Notes: generated by a model from the sequence alone, not told the origin. Counted from the first letter of the stretch, positions 1 to 10,469 are shown. The stretch is 64,000 nt of DNA from Sphingomonas sp. 7/4-4 (GCF_027941955.1 NZ_CP115960.1:1054001-1118000); one strand, 5' to 3'. A program made the numbers and translations.

Positions 1-272
1 ACGCGATGGCACGATGCAGCCCGGTGCGGGTTTCTGCCGGCTGCCGACTCCGCCCCTGACTGTACGTATCAGGCGGCGAGCACCCTCTACCCTCTCGAAG
101 CATTCATCCGAGATGGACCGCCATTGAACGCAACCGCCGGCGGACCGCGATAATCGCCGGCCCGCCGGCACTGTCACACAGTAAATCGTTTCGTCATCGT
201 GACGTCATCCCCCGGACTCTGGAAAGTCATTGCTGCACTGCAAGGCGGCGCGACATCATCCGGGAATCGATC

Positions 273-2584
273 ATGAACCGTTCTGCAATCGCGCTGCTCA
301 CATCCGTTGCGAGCCTCACGCTCGTGCCCGCGCTCGCGCATGCCCAGGAGACCGCGCCAGCCAGCGAGAAAACGACCGCGGAGGGCGAGGTCGAGAGCGG
401 TGCGGACATCGTCGTCTATGGTTTCGGCGAGACGCGCCAGGTGCAGACCGTCGGCGAAGCGGACATCGCGCTGCTCACCCCGGGCACCACTCCGCTCAAG
501 GCCGTCCAGAAGCTGCCGGGCGTCAACTTCCAGTCGTCGGACGCGTTCGGCGCCTATGAATGGTCGAGCCGCATCTCGCTGCGCGGGTTCAACCAGAACC
601 AGCTCGGCTTCACGCTGGACGGTGTGCCGCTCGGCGACATGAGCTATGGCAATTACAACGGCCTGCACATCAGCCGCGCGATCATCTCGGAGAATCTCGG
701 CGCGGTGACCGTCAGCCAGGGCGCGGGCAATCTCTCGACCGCATCGGTCAGCAACCTCGGCGGCACGCTGATGTTCACGTCGCGCGATCCTTCGCGTGAG
801 ATGGCCGTGGCCGCGTCGGGCACCTATGGCAGCGACGATACGTATCGCGGCTTCGTACGGCTCGAGAGCGGCGACATGGGCGGCGTGCGTGGCGCGATCA
901 GCTATGGCTATCTCAACACCGGCAAATGGAAGGGCGACGGCGAGCAGCGCCAGCACCAGGTCAACGCCAAGCTCGTTGCCGACGTCGGCGATGGGCGCAT
1001 CACTGCCTTCGTCAACTTCTCCGACCGGCGCGAAAACGACTATCAGGACATGTCCGCCGAGATGATCGGGCGGCTGGGGCGCGACTGGGACAATTTCGCT
1101 TCGGATTGGGGGACCGCATACGCCGTCGCCGCAATCGTCAACAATCAGGCGTGGCAGGCAGCGGGTGGCGCCGGTACGCGGCCGTTCCCGACCTACGGCT
1201 TTGCCTTTCCGGCGCCGGTCAAGACGCTGGACGATGCCTATTATGACGCGGCCGGCCTGCGTCGCGACTGGCTGACCGGCGTGACGTTCGAGACACCCCT
1301 GAACGAAAAAGTCCGCGTCAAGCTTCAGGGCTATTACCACAATAACCACGGCCAGGGCCTGTGGTGGACTCCTATACCCCGACGCCCGGCGGCGCGCCGA
1401 TGTCGGTCCGCACCACCGAATATGACATGGACCGGTTCGGCGCGATCACCAGCCTCGTCGCCGAGCTGGGCGCGAACACCGTCGAAATCGGCGGCTGGTA
1501 CGAGAATAACGACTTTCGGCAGGCGCGCCGCTTCTACGGGTTGGCGAACACGTTGTCGGGCTCGTCGCGCGACAGCCTGCAGTTCCAGCACGATCCCTTC
1601 TTCACGCAATGGGATTATGACTATGGGACCGAGATCCTCCAATATCATGTGATGGACCGAGTCGATCTCGGCGCGCTCACTCTCTCGGGCGGGTGGAAGG
1701 GCGTGCGGGTCAGCAATCGCGCCAATGCAATCGTCGCAGGACCGCTCTCGTCCGGGCGCATCGCCTCGCAAGACTGGTTCCTGCCGCAGATCGGAATGCT
1801 GTTCCGCCTCACCAACAATGCCGAGCTGTTCGCCAACTACACCGAGAATTTCCGGCCGTTCGTGTCCGCCGGTACGTCGGGGCTGTTCGCAACCAGCCCC
1901 GCCAGCTTCGCCGCGAGCGTCGAGGACCTTCGGCCCGAGCGCTCGAAGACGATCGAAGGCGGTGGCCGCTTCCGCTCGGGCGGCTTCCAGGGCGTGCTTG
2001 CCGGCTATCATGTCGACTTCAGCGATCGTCAGCTCGGGGTCCAGGTCGGCGCGCCGATCGAGGGTCGCCCCTCCGAACTGCAGAATGTAGGCTCGGTGCG
2101 GTCCTGGGGTGTCGAGGCATCGGGCACGCTGACCCTCATGCGCGGCCTCTCGGCGACGGCTTCCTACGCCTACAACCACTCGACCTATCGCAACGACGTC
2201 CTCAACGGCGTGACGATCATCCCGCTGGAGGGCAAGACGGTGGTGGATAGCCCGCGGCACATCGCCTCGGGCGAGATCGCCTATGATGGCGAGCTGTTCT
2301 TCGGCCGCGTCGGCGCCAATTACATGTCCAAGCGCTATTACAGCTATCTCAACGACGTGTCGGTCGACGGCCGCGTCGTCGTCGACGCCAGCATCGGCAT
2401 CAAGGTTCCGACCGGCATCGGCTTCCTGTCGGGCTTCGCGCTCGAAGCCTCGGTGACCAACCTGCTCGACAGGGATTATGTCGGTACGGTCGGATCAGGT
2501 GGCTATGGCAATAGCGGCGATGGCCAGACGCTGCTGCCTGCCGCGCCGCGCCAGCTGTTCGTGACGTTGCGCAAGGGCTTCTGA
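273..2584 (+). pseudogene. TonB-dependent receptor, frameshifted
   Basis: Outer-membrane TonB-dependent receptor of about 770 residues if repaired. The N-terminus has a signal peptide (MNRSAIALL...ALAHAQ) and a plug domain with VQKLPGVNF, ISLRGFNQNQ and LDGVPLGD. The second half is a normal barrel ending in VTLRKGF, a terminal-Phe beta signal. The first half reads from 273 to about 1371 and the second from about 1373 to 2584 in another frame. Around GLWWTP/YTPTPGG the two halves join if one base is added near 1371. Seen directly: two overlapping frames that together cover one family. Inferred: a single gene with a one-base deletion, either an error or a real pseudogene. A phosphatase-like remnant lies downstream. 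Substrate unknown. Confidence 0.88.
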
Positions 2585-2606
2585 GGCTGGCGGGCGAGTT
2601 GGCTGC

Positions 2607-2801
2607 ACGACGCTCATCAAGGCCGGGATCGCCGCCACGTCATTGGCGGCGATCCCGGCACTCGCCCTCCCCTGCGACAAGACGCTGACGCGCATCGCCT
2701 TCGGATCGTGCGCGCTCTGCGCAAGAAGGCCATTGGCCCGGACCTCTATTCGTCAGCCAAGCCCGCTTTGTTGCGTGTCCAGCCTCGTCCCTGTCCCCTA
2801 G
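2607..2801 (+). pseudogene. Remnant of a PhoD-like phosphatase N-terminus
   Basis: Reading the frame that ends at TAG 2799-2801 gives a hydrophobic leader-like stretch (IKAGIAATSLAAIPALA) followed directly by LTRIAFGSCA, which resembles the start of secreted alkaline phosphatase D family proteins (signal peptide, then TRIAFGSCA). No in-frame ATG precedes it and the frame decays about 10 residues after the motif. The piece lies just after the receptor stop and runs into the convergent cupin gene. Likely a truncated phosphatase gene that once followed the receptor. The match rests on one short motif, so confidence is moderate. Confidence 0.45.
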
Positions 2802-3853
2802 ACGGCCTGATAGGTCCCGTAGGTCGAACAAAAATCATTATCGAACAGGAAATTGGTGAACGTCACCGTCATGCTGAAATCCAGCGCGCGAACGCGGTGC
2901 CACCAGCCGACCGGAATGAACAGCAATTCCCCCGGAGCCAGATCGTGGCAAAGGATGTCGACGTTCCGCATCCTCGGGAAACGATCATAGTCGACATTCT
3001 CGAGATCGACTTCGCTGTAGACGTGGAGATGGTTGTACAGATTGGCGACTTGCAGCCCGTCGACCAGATGTACGCGCTTGCGCCCGGTGATCTGCGCCAT
3101 GAAATTATTGGTGAGATCATGATGGGTCGGCGTGATCGTGCCGGGCGGCCCGATCCAGAAGAAGCCGCGGTTCGCCGGATTGGTGCCGTCGAGATATTCG
3201 GGAATCTGGACGATCCCGTCCCACAATTCGTGCAGGGCTGAGGCGTTGGCGCCGCCATTTTTGGCGGTCATGTAGATGTCGTTGCTTTCGCCCTGCTCCT
3301 GGACGCGGGCCATGAACGCGTCGAACGCCATCCTGGTGACGTGCCTGTCGGCCTGCGCTTCATAGTGCGGATTGGCGTTGCGGTTGACCTGTACCTCCAC
3401 CGCGCGCCCGGCAAAGGCGCGTGCAAGCTGCTCGTCGGTCCAGCCAAGTGCCGGCCAGTCGTCCATCATCCCGCTGATGACCACCGGCCGGTTGGCGCTG
3501 TAATAGTCGTTGAGGAAGGTCGCACGGTCGAGCTTGTGACGACGCTCGATGATGCCATTGCCGCGCGCGCGCATTTCGCGCGTCTTGTGCTGCACCTCCA
3601 GGGTCCAGTCACGTTTGGCGACACGGCTGGCCAGATGCCGCGCCGCTTGTAGATAGGGGCTACGATTGGCCTTGTCGATTTCGCGCTGCGCTTCGCCCGG
3701 GTGGAAGTTATTGGCGACCAGGGTCGGCAGCAGCCCTCCCGGCGAAGCGCCAAGCGCGAGATTCTGGCCGATCCATGCACGCCAGTCATCGTTGAAAACG
3801 TCGTGGACGGGCTCGGGCAAGGAAGCATCGGGAGATGGCATGATGGTCTTCAT
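2798..3853 (-). CDS. Cupin-like (Cupin_8/JmjC-type) protein
   Basis: About 351 residues from MKTIMPSPDAS. The chosen ATG at 3853 has an AGGA 9 bases upstream; the frame stays open further upstream, but that part looks like the C-terminus of the neighbouring hydrolase. The N-terminal third is a helical linker region; the C-terminal two thirds form a JmjC-like cupin with the Fe(II) pattern THHDLTNNFMAQ (HxD) and the distal His in GWWHRV. The family includes 2-oxoglutarate/Fe(II) hydroxylase-like proteins and often sits beside TonB receptors in sphingomonads, but its substrate is not known. Convergent with the receptor at 273-2584. Confidence 0.85.
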   Translation of the reverse strand: MKTIMPSPDASLPEPVHDVFNDDWRAWIGQNLALGASPGGLLPTLVANNFHPGEAQREIDKANRSPYLQAARHLASRVAKRDWTLEVQHKTREMRARGNGIIERRHKLDRATFLNDYYSANRPVVISGMMDDWPALGWTDEQLARAFAGRAVEVQVNRNANPHYEAQADRHVTRMAFDAFMARVQEQGESNDIYMTAKNGGANASALHELWDGIVQIPEYLDGTNPANRGFFWIGPPGTITPTHHDLTNNFMAQITGRKRVHLVDGLQVANLYNHLHVYSEVDLENVDYDRFPRMRNVDILCHDLAPGELLFIPVGWWHRVRALDFSMTVTFTNFLFDNDFCSTYGTYQAV

Positions 3854-4615
3854 CTGCTTCATTCCTGGATTTGCAGCGGGCAGCAGCCATTGCCGAAGGA
3901 TGGCATCCATACGGCCGGCGTCGATCAGCCATTTCACCACGGCATGGGGTGCTTCCGCGATCTCGCTCGACAGTGACTCCTGTCATGCCGGCGAACCGGC
4001 GCGCATGGATCTCATCCAGATTGGCGCTGCCATCCGCCTCTGGCCCGGTGCCGAACAGGATGTGGACCGGCGGCGACGACTGCCCGGCAAGCAGCGCGGG
4101 CAGATCGTCGTACGGTCTGGCGGGGGATAGCGATCAAGCGTCTCCATGACGCGAAGCCAGCGTGTGTCGCCGTCGCGCCGCGCCCAATCGCTGCGAAGAT
4201 AGGATAATGGGCCGAAGGCAAGCACCTGGTCCGCCCCCAGCAGGGTGCCGAACAGGATCGCCGCATAGCCGCCCATCGATTGACCGACGGTGCAGACCGA
4301 AGTCGGACGGATGTCGGCGATGATCCGGCGCAGCGATGCCGCGACCGCATCAACGTCGCGCCCCAACCCGCTCACGCCATGCTGATACCAGAAATTGGCG
4401 GTATCGCGGATCAGGATATGGTTGAGCGGCTGACCAGCCGTGACCTCCAGCTTGCGGAGACGGCCGGCAAAATCGAACCTGGGGAAGGCCATCCAGTCGA
4501 CAAAGCCGAACGTGATGACGAGCGGCGCCCCTTCATGCGGGGCGTCGACGATATAACCGATATCAGGGTCGGCTTGTGCAACCTCGAATTGCCTGTTGTC
4601 GGATCGTGCCATCAT
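3854..4615 (-). pseudogene. Alpha/beta hydrolase, two frameshifts
   Basis: The start MMARSDNRQF and the nucleophile elbow GQSMGGYAAI (G-x-S-x-G) identify an alpha/beta hydrolase-fold protein. The first frame is good to LDRYPPPDR (about 4115). Coding then continues in a second frame (YDDLPALLAGQ ... HILFGTGPEADG ... FAGMTGVTVE) to about 3965. It returns to the original frame for EIAEAPHAVVKWLIDAGR. The two shifts compensate, and the restored frame has no stop before the cupin coding sequence. As written, the protein is truncated at 3983. If repaired, hydrolase and cupin would form one 606-codon frame. Partner function with the cupin is unknown. Confidence 0.7.
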
Positions 4616-4679
4616 TGGAGACTGCCCACCGGGATATGCCGGGAATACGCCATGGACGCATTCCCGGCAGGAGCCCCGG

Positions 4680-7600
4680 TCAGAAGCGGATGCTGAGCCG
4701 TCCGCTGACGCCGTGCGCCGTCATGCCGGATCCGAAATCCCCATTGTACGAGATCGCGACCGAAACATCGTCCGACGCCCGGAAATCCAGCCCGGCCCGC
4801 ACGGTCGCCGCATCCTTGGCGATCGGCGCACCGGCTATCAGGAACGATCCCGTAGTGTCGGGCAGGGTCATTGTCGCGAACGGCGTGGTATCGTGGAAGG
4901 CGTGGCGCCATCCCAAGCCACCAAATGCCTTTGCCCGCATATCGCCCAGGCGGAACCCGGTCGATCCGCGCATCCCCAAAGCGGTGAAGAAAGTCTCCAT
5001 GCTCTGCGACTTCACGGTAAGCGCAGTGGCACCGCCATTGGCGGCGACGCTCTTCTCGGCGAAATCGTCGAGATCAAGCCGCACATAGGCGACATTGGCA
5101 TAGGGCTCGACCGTGACATTGCCCGCCCGATATTGCCACGCAAGCTCGCCAAACGACTGGAAGGTGTTGCCCTTGTAATCGGCCTTGAGGTGATCGCTGA
5201 AGCCCGGGAAGGCTGCGATCCGGTCGGTCGAAACGTCGTGCCAAGTATAGGACAGTCCGGCGCGCAGCGACAGGCTGTCCCACTGCGTTCCACCATAAAC
5301 ACCGAGGTGGATATTGTCGCTTTTGCCATCCGACTGCTGCCGGCGAACGTTGAAATCGTCATGGCTGTAGCCCGCAAACACGCCCAGGCGCGCATTCGAT
5401 CCAACTGCGCCGTCGAGCCCGAGCAGCAGGCCGCCGGTGGAATTGCGCACACGGGCGCTATCCCCATCCCGGCCCAGGCGGCTCCAGTTGCCCAGCCCCT
5501 GGCCCCATATGGCGAGGCCGGACTCCACGCTCTTGTCACGCACATAGTCGCTAAAGTCATAGTTGAGCGCGGCGACCTCCGTCGGTTCGGCGGTGTCCGG
5601 CGTCTCACGCAGTCGGTCGAACGCCGCCTCACGCAGGGACTGGCCTTGCGAAATCAGCGTCGATTGCGCCGAGGCATGGACACTACCTGACAGACTGTCG
5701 AACGCAGCGCGCCCTTCGGTCGCATCGAGCACAAGCAGAGCATTATACAACGCAAGCGATGGACCGCTCTGCTTGAGCGTGTTGAGCGCAAGCGCCGTGT
5801 TGTACTGGTTCGCCGTCTCCGCGACATTCTGGAAGACAAGCGGTGGTGTCGGCGTAGGCGTCGGGGTTGGGGTCGGAGTTGGTGTCGGAGTTGGCGTCGG
5901 TGTCGGTGTCGGAGTTGGCGTCGGTGTCGGAGTTGGGGTCGGAGTTGGGGTCGGAGTTGGGGTCGGAGTTGGGGTCGGGGTCGGTGTCGGTGTCGGCGTC
6001 GGAGTTGGGGTCGGAGTTGGCGTCGGTGTCGGTGTCGGGGTTGGCGTCGGGGTTGGCGTCGGGGTTGGCGTCGGGGTTGGGGTTGGCGTCGGTGTCGGGG
6101 TTGGCGTCACCGCGATCTTCAGATCGACCTGGTTCGCTTGATGATCGAGGCTGACATTGAGGAACGCCGATTTGCTGATCGCTTGTGCAAACGTGCCGTT
6201 GATGCCGCCGGCCGCTGTCAGGATCGTGTAGATCTGGCCGTTCTGATAGCTGACCGTCGGGTCGAGGGCGGTCACTTCGACATTGACGCCGTTGCCGATC
6301 TTCACGCCGCCCTGCAACGGGCCGGGCGCACTCGCGCCGACCGGTAGTACCCGGATGAGGTCGCTGCTGCCGTCGCCGCGGATATCGACCTCGTAGATCG
6401 AGTTGTTGCCGAATTCGAGGTCGCCCATCACGGTCAGCGTGCCGATCCCATTGTTACCGGGCGAGATGACCGCCTGTTTGCCGCTGCCGGTGCTGAGGCC
6501 GTAGAGCCGCACCGATCCCACGGTCCCCGTGCCGGCCAGGCGGCCGAAGCCGGAATCCGTAGCGGTCTGGCCGCCGACATAGACCCGGCTGGTATAGCTG
6601 GTGCCGAACACGCCGTTGCTGAAGACATGCCCGGTTTGGCCATTGACGACGAGCGTGCCGTTATCGACCAGGATGAGCGTGCTTGGCCCGGTGAGGCCAT
6701 ATCTGCCGTCGTTGCTGGCATCGGTCCCGAAATCGCTATTGATGACCAACCGGCTGCCGCCCTTCACCACCACGCCGCCGGTCACGCTGTCGGTGCCGAG
6801 GAACTTGGTCATGTCGCCCGACAGGATCGTCTCGCCAGCCAGGCTGACGATCGTTCCGTCGCCCGCGATGGCGTTCTTGAACGCGTAGCCGGTGCCGGTG
6901 TGGTTGAAGAGCAGCTGGCCGTCCCTTCCCGCAAAGGTGATGCGCGCATCCTCGTTGAGCGTACCCGCCGCCTCCGCTGCGACCGAGGTCGCTTCGTCGA
7001 AGACGTTGAACGTCACCTTGCCGCCAAAGGTGAGCGCGCCGAGGTTGACGCCGGTGAGCGGGTTTCCGCCGAGCACGATCTCCTGCGCCGACAGGCTGGC
7101 ACCGTTCGCCACGACCAGATTGTGGTTGCTGTCGTCGCCGATCGTGATCTTGCCGGTGGCCGCGAAGGAGGAGCCGGTGCCGGTGACATAGGTCGTCGCG
7201 AGCGAGGTGGACATGCCGTGCAGTTCGGCATTGGCCGTGGTCAGCTTGCCGCCGTCCTGGATGGTCATGCTGCGGTAGTTGGTGAACATTCCGCTATTCG
7301 CCCACGCCGATCCCTGCCCGGTGATCAGCGTCTGGTTCGCCTTGCTCGAATCGTCCGCCGGCGACCCGTCCAGCTCGACGGTGATCGTGGAGATCCTGCC
7401 GCCGTTCTCGATCGTGATTGCGCCCGCGTTGTTGACGTCGTTATCCCACGAGCGGTTACGCAGCGTATCGGCCGTTATCGCAGACCCAACGCCACTCACC
7501 TTGATCACGCCGCCGCTGTTGTCGACCGTGGGGGCGCTTCCCATGACGATGTCGCGCACCGAGACCTGCCCGCCGTTCTCCACATTGAGCGTGCCGAGGC

Positions 7601-7988
7601 CGCCCCCACCGATCTCGAGCAGATTGTTGAGGATATTGGTGGTGCGCGTCACCTCCAGCTTCGAACCGGCGCCGGTGACGGTGATCGTGCCGGACGATCC
7701 GCCGCGCTCGCCGATCGTGACCTTCTTGGCCACCACCACGTCGGCGCCGTCGTTGATCGTCAGCGAAACATCGGGCTTCGTCTGCCCGACGACCAGCGCT
7801 TCAGGAATGGTGTGATCCGTGGACCAGGTCGTGCTGCCGCTGTCGAGTACGGTATTCTGCGCGAGGGCACTGCCGGGAGCCACCATCAGAATGACCGGCA
7901 AGGGCAGCAATGCGGCGGCCGCCCGCCCGTTGCTGAGCGCAGTCGAAGCACCAAGAACTCGCCTGAAGCGCGCGATCGTTCTGATCAT
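4680..7988 (-). CDS. Autotransporter with (Thr-Pro)n hinge
   Basis: 1102-residue type V secretion protein. It has an extended signal peptide (about residues 1-44, ending GSALAQ) and a passenger of about 620 residues rich in G-x-L-x-V/N beta-helix repeats (autotransporter-associated beta strands such as [13 protein letters not shown]). A Thr-Pro dipeptide tract of 88 residues follows, then a C-terminal autotransporter beta-barrel of about 280 residues ending in SIRF, the usual terminal Phe. The passenger is presumably displayed or released at the cell surface; its ligand is unknown. The ATG at 7988 has a weak AAGGGG upstream. It faces a LytS/LytTR two-component system across a 393-bp gap, which makes that system a candidate regulator. 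Confidence 0.92.
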   Translation of the reverse strand: MIRTIARFRRVLGASTALSNGRAAAALLPLPVILMVAPGSALAQNTVLDSGSTTWSTDHTIPEALVVGQTKPDVSLTINDGADVVVAKKVTIGERGGSSGTITVTGAGSKLEVTRTTNILNNLLEIGGGGLGTLNVENGGQVSVRDIVMGSAPTVDNSGGVIKVSGVGSAITADTLRNRSWDNDVNNAGAITIENGGRISTITVELDGSPADDSSKANQTLITGQGSAWANSGMFTNYRSMTIQDGGKLTTANAELHGMSTSLATTYVTGTGSSFAATGKITIGDDSNHNLVVANGASLSAQEIVLGGNPLTGVNLGALTFGGKVTFNVFDEATSVAAEAAGTLNEDARITFAGRDGQLLFNHTGTGYAFKNAIAGDGTIVSLAGETILSGDMTKFLGTDSVTGGVVVKGGSRLVINSDFGTDASNDGRYGLTGPSTLILVDNGTLVVNGQTGHVFSNGVFGTSYTSRVYVGGQTATDSGFGRLAGTGTVGSVRLYGLSTGSGKQAVISPGNNGIGTLTVMGDLEFGNNSIYEVDIRGDGSSDLIRVLPVGASAPGPLQGGVKIGNGVNVEVTALDPTVSYQNGQIYTILTAAGGINGTFAQAISKSAFLNVSLDHQANQVDLKIAVTPTPTPTPTPTPTPTPTPTPTPTPTPTPTPTPTPTPTPTPTPTPTPTPTPTPTPTPTPTPTPTPTPTPTPTPTPTPTPTPTPTPTPTPPLVFQNVAETANQYNTALALNTLKQSGPSLALYNALLVLDATEGRAAFDSLSGSVHASAQSTLISQGQSLREAAFDRLRETPDTAEPTEVAALNYDFSDYVRDKSVESGLAIWGQGLGNWSRLGRDGDSARVRNSTGGLLLGLDGAVGSNARLGVFAGYSHDDFNVRRQQSDGKSDNIHLGVYGGTQWDSLSLRAGLSYTWHDVSTDRIAAFPGFSDHLKADYKGNTFQSFGELAWQYRAGNVTVEPYANVAYVRLDLDDFAEKSVAANGGATALTVKSQSMETFFTALGMRGSTGFRLGDMRAKAFGGLGWRHAFHDTTPFATMTLPDTTGSFLIAGAPIAKDAATVRAGLDFRASDDVSVAISYNGDFGSGMTAHGVSGRLSIRF
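5844..6107. repeat. Hexanucleotide repeat coding (Thr-Pro)44
   Basis: About 44 copies of a 6-bp unit (GGTGTC, GGCGTC, GGAGTT or GGGGTT on the + strand) encode an uninterrupted Thr-Pro tract in the autotransporter. Copies differ at wobble positions while the dipeptide stays exact, so the tract is under protein-level selection and is not a very recent slippage product. Copy number may vary between strains, and repeat collapse in assembly is possible. Confidence 0.95.
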
Positions 7989-8381
7989 TTAAGAACCCCT
8001 TGATAAGCGTTACAAGAATAAACCGTCACGAGAGTGCGGCCGAAGATTTTATATCGATGATATTCCGAGATATTTTCGGAAAATACTTTCAGATTGGCGC
8101 CGTATCGGAGCGAGTGCTTCGCTCCTCAGGCGTATCAAGGCAGCGCTTTCGAAATGAGCTCGAAAACGCAGTGACGGTGGCATTGATTTCTTTTTTAACT
8201 CCCGGAAACGGCGATCATCATTTGTCGACGATCGCCATCACGGCGCACGGTCACCGATGAAAGTCCCATTCCGGCGAATGGCGATGTCCTCAGGCGGAAA
8301 TGACGCATTTTTCTGCGAATGGCTTAAACGGGCCGTCGAACGGCACTCGACACCAATCGGCAATTGAGAGAATGCTGGTTC
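7989..8381. other. Divergent intergenic region, autotransporter / kinase
   Basis: 393 bp, visibly richer in A+T than its surroundings, without a convincing gene (a small 86-codon frame at 8000-8260 lacks family features and codon bias). It must hold both promoters. An inverted repeat TTCCGA (8063-8068) / TCGGAA (8076-8081) separated by 7 bases could be an operator or a small hairpin. Confidence 0.6.
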
Positions 8382-9470
8382 ATGGAAAATGCGAATAAAG
8401 TGGCGCCGCTCGGCACCAGCAAGGACCGCATATGTCGGGCGACGCTTCGCCTCGGCCTCGTTTACTGGGCGATCGTCTTTATTTCTTCGAGCATTCTTTG
8501 GAGTATCGTCGGCACCGACCCAATTAAATCGGCACTCGGCAAACTTGAGGTCTATTCAATTAGCGCCATGATAGGCTTCGGTATTGCCGTTCTGTTGTTC
8601 AGATTGCGCAACCTGTCGGTGGTATGGAAGATGGTGCTTTGCTCCGCGCTATCGATCCTGATTGCGCCCGTTTATGCCCTTCTCGACTTTTACGCGTATG
8701 TCATTTGCATTTACCCAACACCCTATTCATTGGATTGGGAAGATTTCGGCTACACGATGGTTTACGGAGCCTCCCTATTCTTCGGTTGGTTCTGCATGTT
8801 TCTGTGGCTCCTCTACAGTTTCGAGATCCGCGATCACGAACAATTGCTGGCGGCCGCGCGCGAAGAAAGCCTGTCCGCGCAAATGCGGGCCTTGCGCTAC
8901 CAGATCAATCCGCACTTCCTGTTCAACACGCTCAATTCGATCGCCGGGCTTGTCGAGGAAGGCGCCGCCACCCAGGCCGAACGCATGATATTGGCGCTGT
9001 CCGATTTCCTGCGCACCACATTGACGCTCGATCCGCTCCATGACGTCCGGCTGGAAGAGGAGCTTGCGCTTCAGGCGGGCTATCTGGAAATCGAGCGCGA
9101 ACGCTTCTCGGACCGCATGGACGTGAAGATCAACATAGCCCCCGAGCTGCACGACGCGATGGTGCCGAGCCTGATCCTTCAACCGCTGATCGAGAACGCA
9201 GTGAAGCATGGAGTCGGCGGAGCACCGGGTAAAGTCGAGATTGTCATCTCCGCGACTTCCGCGGGACAAAGCCTGAGCCTGTCTGTGGAAAATGATGCGC
9301 TTCCGCCCGGGCATCCCCATGCTCCGCGGATCGAGAGCACGGGAATAGGCCTGAAGAACGTCGCCGATCGTATCACGGCGCGCTTCCCGGGCCATGGCTC
9401 CTTCACCGCCGCGCATACTGCGCCAGGGCGTTTTCGCGCCTCACTCACCCTGCCGTTGAGGCTCGCATGA
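8382..9470 (+). CDS. LytS/YehU-type sensor histidine kinase
   Basis: Membrane histidine kinase of about 362 residues. Four hydrophobic segments lie near residues 25-45, 57-75, 82-110 and 126-146. The His_kinase box RYQINPHFLFNTLNSI follows, with phospho-acceptor His178 in NPHFLFN, and then an HATPase domain with the N-box LIENAVKHG and the G-box TGIGLKNV. No extracellular sensor domain is seen, so the signal may be sensed within the membrane. ATG 8382 is preferred over the upstream TTG at 8364 because GAGAGA precedes it at suitable spacing. The stop overlaps the start of the response regulator (ATGA), so the pair is translationally coupled. Confidence 0.93.
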   Translation: MENANKVAPLGTSKDRICRATLRLGLVYWAIVFISSSILWSIVGTDPIKSALGKLEVYSISAMIGFGIAVLLFRLRNLSVVWKMVLCSALSILIAPVYALLDFYAYVICIYPTPYSLDWEDFGYTMVYGASLFFGWFCMFLWLLYSFEIRDHEQLLAAAREESLSAQMRALRYQINPHFLFNTLNSIAGLVEEGAATQAERMILALSDFLRTTLTLDPLHDVRLEEELALQAGYLEIERERFSDRMDVKINIAPELHDAMVPSLILQPLIENAVKHGVGGAPGKVEIVISATSAGQSLSLSVENDALPPGHPHAPRIESTGIGLKNVADRITARFPGHGSFTAAHTAPGRFRASLTLPLRLA

Positions 9471-10249
9471 GTGAAATATCGATCCTGATCGTTGACGACG
9501 AGCCATTGGCGCGGCGGCGTTTGACGCGACAATTGGCCAGAATGGAAGATGTGCGGGTCATCGGCGAAGCGGGCAACGCCGCGGAGGCCCATGATTGCGT
9601 CATGAAATTTCGTCCGGATATCATGCTGCTTGATATCCAGATGCCCGGCGAAAGCGGGTTCGACCTGCTTGATCGGCTGAACGGCGCCATGCCCGCCGTG
9701 ATTTTCGCCACCGCCTTCGATCATCACGCCATTCGCGCCTTCAATGCCAGCGCCGTGGACTATGTCACCAAGCCGATCGAGCCGGTCCGCCTTGAAGCTG
9801 CCATTGCCCGGGCACGAACCGCGGTAGCCGCCAGAGCCGGGGAGGAAAAAGTCGCGGAGTTGCACGAAACTGTCGCGGCCTTGCGCAAGGCCCTTCGCGA
9901 ACATGAAAGCCGGACAATTGAATTCTGGGTAAAATCAAAAGAGGATTATCTTCGCGTCCCTTCCGACCAGATCATCCGGTTTCAGGCCGAGCGCGACTAT
10001 GTCCGTATCCATAGCGGTGATGAATCCTATCTGCACCATGAGAGCTTGGCCTCGCTGGAACAGCGCCTTGATCCGATGCAGTTCATTCGTATCCATCGTA
10101 GTGCGATTGTCCGCCGCGATTGCATCAAGCGCCTGCGGCAGGCGCCGTTCGCCTCGCTGATCGCCGTCCTGACGGATGAGAGCGAAATCCGGGTTGGCCG
10201 AACCTACTCCAGCAAAATCCGTGCGTTGATCGCCCAAAAGCACGGCTAG
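9467..10249 (+). CDS. LytTR-family response regulator
   Basis: 260 residues. The N-terminal receiver domain has acidic D10/D11, the phospho-acceptor D56 in LLDIQMPG and the conserved Lys in VTKPIEP. The C-terminal LytTR DNA-binding domain (about residues 155-258) contains RFQAERDYVRIHSGD and IHRSAIVRRDCI. It forms a two-component system with the overlapping kinase gene. LytTR regulators often control surface or secreted proteins, and the divergent autotransporter is a plausible target (inference). Confidence 0.94.
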   Translation: MSEISILIVDDEPLARRRLTRQLARMEDVRVIGEAGNAAEAHDCVMKFRPDIMLLDIQMPGESGFDLLDRLNGAMPAVIFATAFDHHAIRAFNASAVDYVTKPIEPVRLEAAIARARTAVAARAGEEKVAELHETVAALRKALREHESRTIEFWVKSKEDYLRVPSDQIIRFQAERDYVRIHSGDESYLHHESLASLEQRLDPMQFIRIHRSAIVRRDCIKRLRQAPFASLIAVLTDESEIRVGRTYSSKIRALIAQKHG

Positions 10250-10469
10250 GTGCCATCAGGCCTTTCAGCCGCGCCATACTATAATCTGGTTCTTGGGGCG
10301 ATCATGACGTGCTGATCGCCTTCCCTGATGCCAGTCCCCGCCTGAGCGGCGATCCGCGCTACGCCATCCGCCCGGCGAACGCAGACGATCCCGCCAAGCG
10401 GCAAGGATGGAAGCAATGCTGGACGCATTTCGTACCGGCACCAGCGTCCGGGCGCGATGATCCGAACGG

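Noticed and set aside
174..1349. 391-codon open frame on the minus strand opposite the first TonB receptor
   Set aside because: Low-complexity Ala/Arg-rich translation typical of GC-rich antisense frames; the plus strand has a signal peptide and plug motifs.
5844..6107. CRISPR-like array
   Set aside because: The 6-bp unit is contiguous without spacers and encodes Thr-Pro in the autotransporter.
5867..6154. Gly-Val or Ser-Glu-Leu repeat proteins on the plus strand
   Set aside because: By-products of reading the Thr-Pro repeat in other frames.
8000..8260. 86-codon frame between autotransporter and kinase
   Set aside because: No ribosome site, no motifs, lies in an A+T-richer regulatory gap; probably chance.
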